From Sarcina sp034439435 (GTDB lineage Bacteria > Bacillota > Clostridia > Clostridiales > Clostridiaceae), in contig NZ_JAPCKJ010000001.1 of assembly GCF_034439435.1 (NCBI RefSeq), positions 558,001-622,000 on the forward strand: a DNA stretch of 64,000 nucleotides. Direction: 5' to 3'. The notes under the pieces were generated by a model. The model did not search any database and was not told where the DNA came from. It saw only the letters and a list, made by a program, of their open reading frames with translations. Of this stretch, positions 23,860-31,265 are shown one piece after another. The position numbers were made by a program, and so were the translations under genes. Position 1 is the first letter of the stretch, and each line of letters starts with the position of its first letter.

Positions 23860-25167
23860 TTAGCTTATGTAATTCATAGGATTTACCCATTCACCATTTA
23901 TCATTATTCCAAAATGAAGGTGTGGACCTGTACTATATCCAGTTGATCCTACATAGGCTATTACTTGTCCTTGTGATACTTGTTGACCTGCTTGTACGGC
24001 AAGGCTAGATGAATGACCATATAAAGTGCTTGTACCATCACCATGATCTATTATAACCATATTACCATAAGCTGTATTCCATCCTGCTTCAACTACAGTA
24101 CCTGACTTTGAAGCCAATATAGGCGTTCCATAAGGTGCACCTAAATCTGCGCCTGTATGCACACTTTGTTTTCCTGTTACTGGATGTGTTCTAGGACCAA
24201 ATGGATCTGTAACTCCACCTGGAGCTGGTCTCATAAATCCACTTGAAGTATTTGTGTTTCCACCTGAACTTCCATTACTTCCTGAGTTTGATCCTGAATT
24301 ACTATTGTTTTTATTAGTATTATCATTTGCCTTACTACTATTATTTTGATTTATTAAATTATTTATATAATCTTTAAGATTTGCATTGTCTTCTTGATAA
24401 CTATTTATTTCATTTAATACATCTTTTTCTTTTTGGCTTAAACTATCTATTTCTGCTTGTTTTTGTGCCTCTAATGAATTTAATTCTTTTAATTGAGATT
24501 CATACTGACTTACTAAAGTGTCATATTCTTTCTTTTCAGTTTCTAATCTAGACTTTTGATCTGATAAATCTGTTTTTTGACTTTCTAATTTATTCTCTTC
24601 ATTTTTCAGTTCGTCTTGAACTTTCTTTATGTCATTTATTAACTTATTATCAGTATCAACAATATATTTTATATTTGATACATTACTTATGAAATCCCCT
24701 ACATTCTTTGATTCAAGCATTATGTATAAAAATTGGTTACTTAAATTTGACTTATATGCACTTCTTATTCTACTAGCAAGTATTTCTTCTTTTGCTTCTT
24801 CTTCTTTTTTCTTCTTATCTATACTCTTTTGAACATCGCTAATTTGAGTTTCTAAATTATTTATACTAGTCTTTAAAGAATCAATATCCCCTTTATATTC
24901 ATCTACTTTCTTTTGTGAACTAAGTAGCACTTTATTTTTTTCAGCTATTTGATTTTGTATTTCATCTATTTTACTTTGAGCTTTATCTTTCTCAGAATTT
25001 ATGTCATCCTTCTTATCTTTAAGCCCATCTATTTTGCTATTATTATTATCAATTTCTTGTTGTGCTTCTTCTTTTGTTTTAGCTTGTACAATATTACTAC
25101 TGTTTATTGAAACAGCAAAAATCATTGTTATGCTAAGTATAACAGCCGTTAGTCTTCTTCTGTTCAT
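23860..25167 (-). CDS. Secreted M23 peptidoglycan endopeptidase with coiled coil
   Basis: A 435-residue exported protein: signal peptide ending near 'VQA' (residue 29), a long coiled coil (about 30-270) of the CwlO/PcsB type, a Ser/Asn/Gly linker (about 275-310), and a C-terminal LytM/M23 domain. Zinc ligands are H337 and D341 ('HTGAD') and H418 in 'HLHFG' (H416/H418), with H385 in 'YGHSS'. These enzymes cut peptide cross-links and, with a coiled coil, are often controlled by FtsEX at the division site or side wall. All active-site residues are present, so it is probably an active hydrolase. It starts at ATG 25167. Confidence 0.9.
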   Translation of the reverse strand: MNRRRLTAVILSITMIFAVSINSSNIVQAKTKEEAQQEIDNNNSKIDGLKDKKDDINSEKDKAQSKIDEIQNQIAEKNKVLLSSQKKVDEYKGDIDSLKTSINNLETQISDVQKSIDKKKKEEEAKEEILASRIRSAYKSNLSNQFLYIMLESKNVGDFISNVSNIKYIVDTDNKLINDIKKVQDELKNEENKLESQKTDLSDQKSRLETEKKEYDTLVSQYESQLKELNSLEAQKQAEIDSLSQKEKDVLNEINSYQEDNANLKDYINNLINQNNSSKANDNTNKNNSNSGSNSGSNGSSGGNTNTSSGFMRPAPGGVTDPFGPRTHPVTGKQSVHTGADLGAPYGTPILASKSGTVVEAGWNTAYGNMVIIDHGDGTSTLYGHSSSLAVQAGQQVSQGQVIAYVGSTGYSTGPHLHFGIMINGEWVNPMNYIS

Positions 25168-25313
25168 AATATTTCTTCACCTATCTCTTTATATATATTA
25201 TTTTGCTAAAACACTACATACCAAAACATTATACACTATAAAGATAAATTTGTTAATATAGCCAGTATACACTATAAACATTGTTAACATTTATTTAACC
25301 TTAATTTCAAAAA

Positions 25314-25365
25314 GACTATATAAAAACCAGCTTTCTTATATTTGAAAGCATGTTTTTATATAGTC
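25314..25365 (-). terminator. Two-tier hairpin terminator of the 70-residue protein gene
   Basis: An outer 14-bp perfect stem (25314-25327 with 25352-25365) and an inner GCTTTC/GAAAGC stem are followed on the minus strand by CTTTTTG. Confidence 0.85.
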
Positions 25366-25376
25366 CTACTTACGAA

Positions 25377-25589
25377 TTAGAATCTTTCATTTGAAATTTC
25401 ATCTTCAATAAGTTCTTCTAATGTTTTGTACTTACTACCTTCTTTTAAGTAATGTTTTTTTATACTGTCTTCCATTTCAGATAATGAAACTTCAGTATCA
25501 AATTCTTCTTGTTTAAAATCTTGTTTCATTCTTTTATATATTCTTGTTATTATATTTTCTTTATCTTTATTACTTATTTCCTTACTCAT
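25377..25589 (-). CDS. Small acidic protein, unknown function
   Basis: A 70-residue, strongly charged, predicted helical protein (Lys/Glu/Asp rich) without a membrane segment or known motif. A good ribosome site (AAGGAGATAG before ATG 25589) and a strong terminator argue that it is expressed. I do not recognise the family. Confidence 0.6.
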   Translation of the reverse strand: MSKEISNKDKENIITRIYKRMKQDFKQEEFDTEVSLSEMEDSIKKHYLKEGSKYKTLEELIEDEISNERF

Positions 25590-25904
25590 ATGTCTATCTC
25601 CTTATTTAATTTAATAATTTATTCATAATTATATTATACACATAGCCTCTAATATATTAAAGTGATTATTAAAATATATATTATTCTTTAAAGCTTTTTT
25701 CCTATTTAATGTTATAGTTATTTTACTTTAAGTAACTAGAAAAGATTGATTAATATTAAAAGTTCTAATATAAATATCATTGATAAATTTAAATTTTTCT
25801 TTGGCTCTGAAAAAATAAGGAAAATTTAAAATTCTTAATATGATTCACCAAATCTCCTATTTTTTCTATACTATTACTAGTATTTTAATTTTAGGAGGTT
25901 TTTT
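25590..25904. other. 315-bp divergent intergenic region
   Basis: AT-rich spacer between two small genes. For the plus-strand gene a possible promoter is TTCACC (25844-25849), 17 nt, TATACT (25867-25872). I see no other structure, RNA or coding frame. Confidence 0.5.
25844..25872 (+). promoter_or_regulatory. Candidate promoter of the 62-residue protein gene
   Basis: TTCACC and TATACT are spaced by 17 nt and end 33 nt before the start codon; four of six bases match the -35 consensus. Confidence 0.4.
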
Positions 25905-26093
25905 ATGAGCAAATCAGCGTGGGATTATACATTAGAAATCCTATCCTTAATGGGAGATATTGATTATTATAATGATTTACTAAGTAAAAATTTAAATCCT
26001 AAGGATAGAGAAATATATTCTAGAAAAGTAGATGCTTTAGAAAGTAATCTTTTCACTATGAAAGAAAAATTGAAAAATACATTCATTCTTTAA
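25905..26093 (+). CDS. Small helical protein, unknown function
   Basis: A 62-residue soluble protein, predicted helical ('ALESNLFTMKEKLKN' at the end). The ribosome site TTAGGAGG is very strong, and the hairpin terminator overlaps the stop codon, so this is likely a real, well translated gene. No family is recognised. It is followed by repeat copy B and by the convergent 6S RNA gene. Confidence 0.6.
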   Translation: MSKSAWDYTLEILSLMGDIDYYNDLLSKNLNPKDREIYSRKVDALESNLFTMKEKLKNTFIL

Positions 26094-26121
26094 AGTAGCT
26101 TAAAACAAGCTACTTTTTTAA
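26092..26121 (+). terminator. Terminator of the 62-residue protein gene
   Basis: A perfect 10-bp stem (26092-26101 with 26107-26116) with loop AAAAC is followed by TTTT. Confidence 0.88.
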
Positions 26122-26130
26122 TTAGTCTAT

Positions 26131-26198
26131 ATTTTAGGTGAATGTTAATTTTTAGCTAGCCGTTCAGACCTATCTAAAAATTAACACTGATTTAAAAC
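26131..26198 (+). repeat. 68-bp dispersed imperfect palindrome, copy B
   Basis: Runs from ATTTTAGGTGAATGTTAAT to a mirrored arm ending TGATTTAAAAC. It has the same length as copy A at 23306-23373 and matches that copy in the reverse orientation. The first 15 nt after the initial A (TTTTAGGTGAATGTT) are identical to the half copy at 63168-63182. Confidence 0.8.
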
Positions 26199-26240
26199 AG
26201 ATTCTTAAATTAAAGCTACTTATACATTATACCTATTCAT

Positions 26241-26491
26241 AAGAAAAAAAGGTTCAACTTCAGAAGTTGAACCTTTAAACAAACTCAATTATATTCCCAA
26301 ATATGCCGTCACACTTACAATTTTATACCTGCCTCTCGCAGGTGGGTTCTACTCAAACTAACTCGACCATCTTCTGTCACAAAAGTGAAGTTAAAAACTT
26401 GAAGTCCGATTTCCTTAGCTATTTTGCAAATCCCGTATTTAACATGTAGGTTAAAATTAATAAGCTTCGCGTACATCTCAGGATTGATTAT
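26241..26491 (-). ncRNA. ssrS: 6S RNA (ssrS)
   Basis: On the minus strand the 5' part reads TCCTGAGATGTACGCGAAGC, very close to the start of E. coli 6S RNA (CTCTGAGATGTTCGCAAGC), and the 3' part has GACGGCATATTTGGGA, matching the CGGCGGCATCTCGGAGA end. These ends pair to form the closing stem (with G-U pairs and one bulge). An internal hairpin ACCTGCGAGAGGCAGGT follows AGAACCC. 6S RNA imitates an open promoter and binds sigma-A RNA polymerase in stationary phase. The gene has a near-consensus promoter and a Rho-independent terminator. Exact ends are estimates. Confidence 0.8.
26243..26276 (-). terminator. Terminator of 6S RNA
   Basis: A 13-bp perfect stem (26248-26260 with 26264-26276), loop CAG, followed by a T7 run on the minus strand. 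Confidence 0.92.
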
Positions 26492-26497
26492 GTTTTT

Positions 26498-26525
26498 ATT
26501 ATAACATAAGAATTTTAAAAATCAA
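26498..26525 (-). promoter_or_regulatory. Promoter of 6S RNA
   Basis: TTGATT (26525-26520), 16-nt spacer, TATAAT (26503-26498) on the minus strand; the predicted start lies near 26491, about 10 nt before the closing stem. Confidence 0.7.
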
Positions 26526-26546
26526 CCTTGATTTTTTAAAATTTTT

Positions 26547-26942
26547 TTACCTTAATTCATCTAATATTTCATCTACTTCTAATTCTTCATCTTCAGGTAA
26601 AAATACAGCTATGAATTGCTTACCTGAATAATTAGTAGCATCAATTTCATATCCTTCAGCCTTAGCTATAATTTCAAACTCTTCCATAATTTCTTCTAGA
26701 ATCTCTTCAACATTATCTGTTGCTATATCATCTAAATATGGAATAACTCCTTCCACTATCCATGGATTACTATCCTCTTCATAATCTGTTTCATCATTTG
26801 CACAAGCCTTAGCTCCCTGTATTTCTATATCTTCAAAATCATAATAAAACTTAAGGGCCAATCTGTTATCTTCAGAAGAAACCTCTTCTACTTCTGTTAA
26901 TCCATTGGTAGATAAATAATTTATTATCCTGTACTTATCCAT
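26547..26942 (-). CDS. Acidic hypothetical protein in the helD operon
   Basis: A 131-residue acidic protein with alternating strands and helices and no membrane segment; the family is not recognised. 'PWIVEGVIPYLDDIATDNVE' lies at 60-79 and a long Glu-rich tail ends the protein. It starts at ATG 26942 after AAAGGGGG, 18 nt after the DUF1292 gene, and appears to be the last gene of a helD-DUF1292-26547 transcript. Confidence 0.55.
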   Translation of the reverse strand: MDKYRIINYLSTNGLTEVEEVSSEDNRLALKFYYDFEDIEIQGAKACANDETDYEEDSNPWIVEGVIPYLDDIATDNVEEILEEIMEEFEIIAKAEGYEIDATNYSGKQFIAVFLPEDEELEVDEILDELR

Positions 26943-26960
26943 AATATCCCCCTTTTTATT

Positions 26961-27218
26961 TTAATATAATAATTTTTTATATTCTTTTTTTACTAATCTA
27001 AATTCTTCATCGTCTTCAACTAAGTTATACTCAACTGAATCATTTACTTTATCAACTCTAAAAACAAAATCATCAGCTTCATCTCCTTCACCATCTACTG
27101 GTGAAAGAACTATATATTCTTTTTTATTTTTTTCTCCTAAATATATCTTAGCAACAACTTCAAATTCAACTTTATTTCCCTCTTCATCTCTGAAGGCCAT
27201 TATTTGTTTTTCTTCCAT
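26961..27218 (-). CDS. DUF1292 (YrzB-type) protein
   Basis: An 85-residue protein of the DUF1292 family: 'FRDEEGNKVEFEVVAKI', 'KEYIVLSPVD' and 'VFRVDKV' are the three conserved blocks of this small beta-rich, acidic fold. Its function is unknown, although it is widely kept in Firmicutes. The start ATG 27218 follows TTAGGAGG, 15 nt after the helD stop codon, so the two genes are probably co-transcribed. Confidence 0.85.
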   Translation of the reverse strand: MEEKQIMAFRDEEGNKVEFEVVAKIYLGEKNKKEYIVLSPVDGEGDEADDFVFRVDKVNDSVEYNLVEDDEEFRLVKKEYKKLLY

Positions 27219-27233
27219 ACTAATCCTCCTAAA

Positions 27234-29525
27234 TCAGCCTATTAAAGGTGATTTTTCATCTTTATAATATATATATTCATAATGTAATGCTCTAGTTAAA
27301 ACAACATATAAAAGTTTTTTATCTATTTCATTATCATTATAATTTTCTTTACTTAAATTATAAACTATAGTGCAATCAAATTCTAACCCTTTAGTAAGAT
27401 ATGCCGGTATAATTATTAAATTCAAATCAAATTCATTTTGATCATCCTTAATTAGTTCAAAGTCATACTTGGAATATTTTTTAATCGCAGTTTTTATTTT
27501 TTTACATTCACCAAGAGTTTTTCCAACTATAGCTATTGAATTTTTTCCTTCACTCTTTATTTTTTCAACTATCTTATCTAAACTTTCACAAAAATCTTTT
27601 GCATTAGTAAATGATATTTCTTCTGGAACCATTCCATGTCTTAAAACTGGTTTTGCTGGTTTTTCATAAGTTTTTTGTTTAACTAAAACCTTATTAGCAT
27701 AGTTTATTATTTCAACTGTACTTCTATAACTTTGACTTAGATGCTTATATTCTGCATTTCCATCATATACTAATTTAATAGCTTCTCTCCAGTCATTAAT
27801 ACCCTTAAAAGAATATATTCCTTGACCAATATCTCCAACTATGGTTAGTGAATTTCCTGAAACCATCATAGACATAACATATAATTGTAGCATAGAATAA
27901 TCTTGTGCTTCATCAATTACTATGTGTTTTAACAGACTACTTTCTTCAATTCCTTCTATTCTAAATTTTAAATAAAGCATAGCAGCTAAATCATCTGCAT
28001 CTATTATTTTTTTATCTATATTATTAGCCAAATTCTCTCTCATATATACAGCTAACTTTTCTGGAATTTTTCCTGCAGTTATTTCATCAAAAATCTCTTT
28101 ATTTTCAAATAAAGTTCTATAAACATTAGTTGTGTCTATACCTTTCCATTGGTTGAAATATTCATTAAACTCTTTTTTTGCTGATTTCTTTATCTCTTTT
28201 TTATGATTATCTCTCTCGTCATAAAGCTCAATAAGCTTTTGTCTTCTCTCTTTAGAATCTTCCATTTCCTTTTTAAGTCTAGCTATTCTATATTCGTATT
28301 GGAAATCAACTTTATCTAAAACCTTACTTATCTTTTCTCCTAATTTTTTAGAAAAATAATTTTTTATTTCATCTTTTCTCTTATTTACAGGATACTTTAT
28401 TAAATCCTTTAAAAACAATCTCTTGATTTCTTTAGAATCAAAAATTGAGTAACCGCAAACTCTTATATTATCTATATTACTGTCTTCTCTTTCAAGAACT
28501 TGAATATATCTATCTAACATTTCTTTAAAAAGTATAGAACCTTTTATTTTACTATCACTCATTATGTATTTATTTTTCTCTAAATCGTTCTCTAAAATTT
28601 CTACTAATTTTTTATCTTTAGTTATGACTTTTCCTTTTATCCCTAGCTTCTTTAAAGCTAATTCTTCAAAAGTCTTCTGTTCAACCTTTTCAACACCAAG
28701 ATTAGGTAATACCTCTGAAATATAGTCTAAGAATATTTTGTTTGGTGCTATAACTAATATGTCCTCGCCTGTTATATTTCCTTTATATCTGTACAGAAGA
28801 TATGCCAATCTATGAAGAGCTACAGTAGTTTTACCCGAACCTGCTGACCCCTGTATTATTAAAGGGAAATTTTTAGGCGCTCTTATTATATCATTTTGCT
28901 CTTTTTGTATTGTAGCTACCACATCTTTTAACTTTGTTCCTGTACTATTTTCTAGGTTTATTCTAAGGAATTCATCTATTAAACCATCGCCCTCTTCATT
29001 AAGACCAGATTTTAAGATTATTTCATTTATTCCTTCATCAAAACATTCTTTAAGATTATGGTCATCATCAAAAAGGAATTTTCTCTTTAAACTAAGCTCT
29101 CCCTCAATTACCCCCATAGGTGCTCTATAGTACGCTTTTCCTTGCGTTCCACTATAATAAAGGTCTGCTAAAGGTGCTCTCCAATCTATTACCTTCTCTT
29201 CCCCTTCCATAATATCTCCAAGACCACATTTACCTATATAAAAACTTTCAAAATCTTTTCTATATTCTCTAAAATCAATTCTTGCAAAGTATGGCTTATC
29301 ATAAGCTTCGTTAAATTTATCTAACTCCTTTGATAAAAAATCAACAGATTTCTTAATTATTTCTATTTCAGGATCATATGCTCCTTTAGATTTTTTATTT
29401 AAAGCATCTAGTTTTTCATCTGTTTTAGATTTTTCATTTTTCAATCTTTCTTGTTCACTTGCAATCCATGTTTTAGTTTGTGAAAGTGCTTCTCTTTCAT
29501 AACTTAAAACCCTATTATCGCTCAT
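27234..29525 (-). CDS. helD: HelD, UvrD-like helicase that recycles RNA polymerase
   Basis: A 763-residue superfamily 1 helicase-like protein. An N-terminal coiled coil (about 5-75) would enter the RNA polymerase secondary channel; Walker A is 'GSAGSGKTT' (226-234), Walker B is 'HIVIDEAQDYS', followed by 'TIVGDIGQGIYSF' and the C-terminal motif 'VVLTRALHYEYIYY'. HelD removes stalled RNA polymerase and nucleic acid after ATP-driven opening of the enzyme, and some homologues give rifampicin tolerance. The start is ATG 29525 because AAGGAGG lies 8 nt upstream; a GTG 18 nt earlier overlaps that site. It is followed closely by the DUF1292 gene. Confidence 0.9.
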   Translation of the reverse strand: MSDNRVLSYEREALSQTKTWIASEQERLKNEKSKTDEKLDALNKKSKGAYDPEIEIIKKSVDFLSKELDKFNEAYDKPYFARIDFREYRKDFESFYIGKCGLGDIMEGEEKVIDWRAPLADLYYSGTQGKAYYRAPMGVIEGELSLKRKFLFDDDHNLKECFDEGINEIILKSGLNEEGDGLIDEFLRINLENSTGTKLKDVVATIQKEQNDIIRAPKNFPLIIQGSAGSGKTTVALHRLAYLLYRYKGNITGEDILVIAPNKIFLDYISEVLPNLGVEKVEQKTFEELALKKLGIKGKVITKDKKLVEILENDLEKNKYIMSDSKIKGSILFKEMLDRYIQVLEREDSNIDNIRVCGYSIFDSKEIKRLFLKDLIKYPVNKRKDEIKNYFSKKLGEKISKVLDKVDFQYEYRIARLKKEMEDSKERRQKLIELYDERDNHKKEIKKSAKKEFNEYFNQWKGIDTTNVYRTLFENKEIFDEITAGKIPEKLAVYMRENLANNIDKKIIDADDLAAMLYLKFRIEGIEESSLLKHIVIDEAQDYSMLQLYVMSMMVSGNSLTIVGDIGQGIYSFKGINDWREAIKLVYDGNAEYKHLSQSYRSTVEIINYANKVLVKQKTYEKPAKPVLRHGMVPEEISFTNAKDFCESLDKIVEKIKSEGKNSIAIVGKTLGECKKIKTAIKKYSKYDFELIKDDQNEFDLNLIIIPAYLTKGLEFDCTIVYNLSKENYNDNEIDKKLLYVVLTRALHYEYIYYKDEKSPLIG

Positions 29526-29711
29526 AATAAATACCTCCTTCACTAAGTAACTTTATTAAATTTTTTCCATAAAAATCATCAATGAATTTAATTATACTAT
29601 CTTAAGTGTAACTATACAAATTTTATAATAAAAATTATAAATAAAAAGAAAGATTATTTATAATAACATTATTTTTTGATAAAAGGACAAAATACTAGGG
29701 AGGTGATATTC

Positions 29712-30182
29712 ATGGAAAAAGTTACAGATAGAACTCCAAGCGAAGCTCTAAATGATAGTCTCAAAGGACTTTATATGGGTATAGATATTTTTGATCACTA
29801 CTCCAAGAAGTGTACATCTAATGAACTTAAAAATTTACTTAGAGATGTTATAAACGTATACCAAAAAGAAGCCACTGAAATTTCTGCTAAAATTTCATCA
29901 TTTGGTGGCTCTCCAGCATCTAGTACCGGTATAGTAGGTAAGGTTTCTGAGGCTCTCTACAACATAAAAACTCTTACTGCTGATACGGACAGTGAAATTC
30001 TTAAAGAAAGTATAAAAGCTTCTAAATCAGGAATAATCATGTTTCAAAAATTACTACAAGATAAAGAAAAAGAATTAGATTCACATTCTATTAATCTAAT
30101 AAAAAACATGATAAAAGAAAATGAAGAGCTTAGTAAAAAGTTAAATGAGTATTCAAGTCCTCATCAAGCTAATTTCTTCTAA
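29712..30182 (+). CDS. DUF2383 ferritin-like protein
   Basis: A 156-residue helical protein resembling DUF2383, a four-helix ferritin-like fold: 'DSLKGLYMGIDIFDHYSKK', 'LLRDVINVYQKEATEIS' and 'SKSGIIMFQKLLQDKEKEL' are long amphipathic helices. The metal-ligand pattern of true ferritins is not clear. The start ATG 29712 is preceded by GGGAGGTGA; an ATG 36 nt upstream has no ribosome site. It is monocistronic and convergent with the CDF gene. The function is unknown. Confidence 0.65.
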   Translation: MEKVTDRTPSEALNDSLKGLYMGIDIFDHYSKKCTSNELKNLLRDVINVYQKEATEISAKISSFGGSPASSTGIVGKVSEALYNIKTLTADTDSEILKESIKASKSGIIMFQKLLQDKEKELDSHSINLIKNMIKENEELSKKLNEYSSPHQANFF

Positions 30183-30191
30183 AATAAAATA

Positions 30192-30217
30192 GGTGCGTAT
30201 TAATATAAATACGCACC
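30192..30217. terminator. Shared terminator between the DUF2383 and CDF genes
   Basis: A perfect 10-bp GC-containing stem (30192-30201 with 30208-30217) with a 6-nt loop. The T-rich tract is better on the minus side (TATTTTATTTT). Confidence 0.7.
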
Positions 30218-30220
30218 ACT

Positions 30221-31123
30221 TTACATAGCCCACTTTTTATCCTTTGTAAAAGATACATTTAGCCATTTTTCATAAGCTATGTGATTCAACGAATTAAATA
30301 TTTCCTCTCTTAATGTATCCATTTCATCTAAGGCCTTAATATTAGATTCTTCATTATATATAAAATCTATTTCTATCCTTAAATCTCTTCCAGTTTTTGA
30401 AACTCTTGTAATGGCTTCTTCAAACCTATACTCTTCCTCTATTCCTTTTACAAGCTGACTAATTTCTGAAGTTATGCTATCATCAGCTTTAAATTCTAGA
30501 AGCTCTTTAAGTCCATCTATAAATGCTTTTACTGGCATTTTTATAAATATTGATGAACACATAATAACCATTAATGGATCTAAGTATTTAGTAAACCAAA
30601 CAAGTTCTGTATATTGAAGTATGTTTGCTATTAAAAATCCTATTAAAACACCCATACTTAAAAGAGTGTCCATAAGCCATTGGTTACTTTCCACTGTTAA
30701 TAAACTTGAATTTGTTGTCTTCCCTTTTCTTTTTAAGAATATATATGCAATTCCACATCCTAAAGTTGATATTATGGCATATATTAATGCATACCCATAT
30801 TGAACCTCATTTCCACCATTTAATAAATCTTTAATTGCTCCAGTAAGAGAATACATACACATAATAAATATTGCTAAAGATTTAATTATAACTATCAAAG
30901 GCTCTATCATTCTTTTCCCGAAAGGATATTTTTCATAATCCTTTTTGTTTATATATATAATTCCTAATACCGATAATATTGATAAAATTACACTACCTAA
31001 AGAATATAACCCATCAAACAAAATCATTTCTGACTTTACAGTTCATCCCCATGCAATTCCTAATACTGCAAAAAATAATGCTCCTAATGCCGATATTTTT
31101 AATAAATAACTTTCATTCTTCAT
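30221..31123 (-). pseudogene. Cation diffusion facilitator (CDF) transporter gene with an in-frame TGA
   Basis: The frame from ATG 31123 (after GGTGAATTT) reads MKNESYLLKISALGALFF... as a good first membrane helix, then meets TGA at 31045-31043 (codon 27). Directly after it the same frame continues 'TVKSEMILFDGLYSLGS', exactly where the second helix of a CDF with its metal Asp ('FDGLYS') should begin, and runs 268 more codons with five further helices and a C-terminal cytoplasmic domain. CDF proteins export Zn, Fe or Mn. The TGA makes it a likely pseudogene, unless internal ATG 31027, which would lose the first helix and has a poor ribosome site, gives a product. Confidence 0.75.
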
Positions 31124-31265
31124 AAATTCACCTCAAAATAAGTCTTCTAAGATTATTTTATGATTTTTTAAAGTAAAATTCACTCACTAATAAGTTATAT
31201 AAAAGGCACTAATATATTATTTTAAGATTATTTTTAATTTAATATAAAACATTTTAATCACTATT

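Larger units (their letters stand above)
26094..26546. other. 453-bp non-coding region holding repeat copy B and the 6S RNA gene
   Basis: In order: terminator of the 62-residue gene, the 68-bp palindromic repeat (26131-26198), a short spacer, the 6S RNA terminator and gene (about 26241-26491, minus strand) and its promoter (26498-26525). No protein-coding frame is supported. Confidence 0.75.

Noticed and set aside
26241..26491. The 26.3 kb RNA read as a T-box or other riboswitch
   Set aside because: No T-box sequence or specifier structure is present, the RNA ends with its own terminator and no gene follows directly in that direction; the ends fit 6S RNA.
31043..31045. TGA in the CDF gene read as selenocysteine
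   Set aside because: It lies in a loop between two membrane helices where no redox residue is known, and I saw no SECIS-like hairpin in the next 40 nt.
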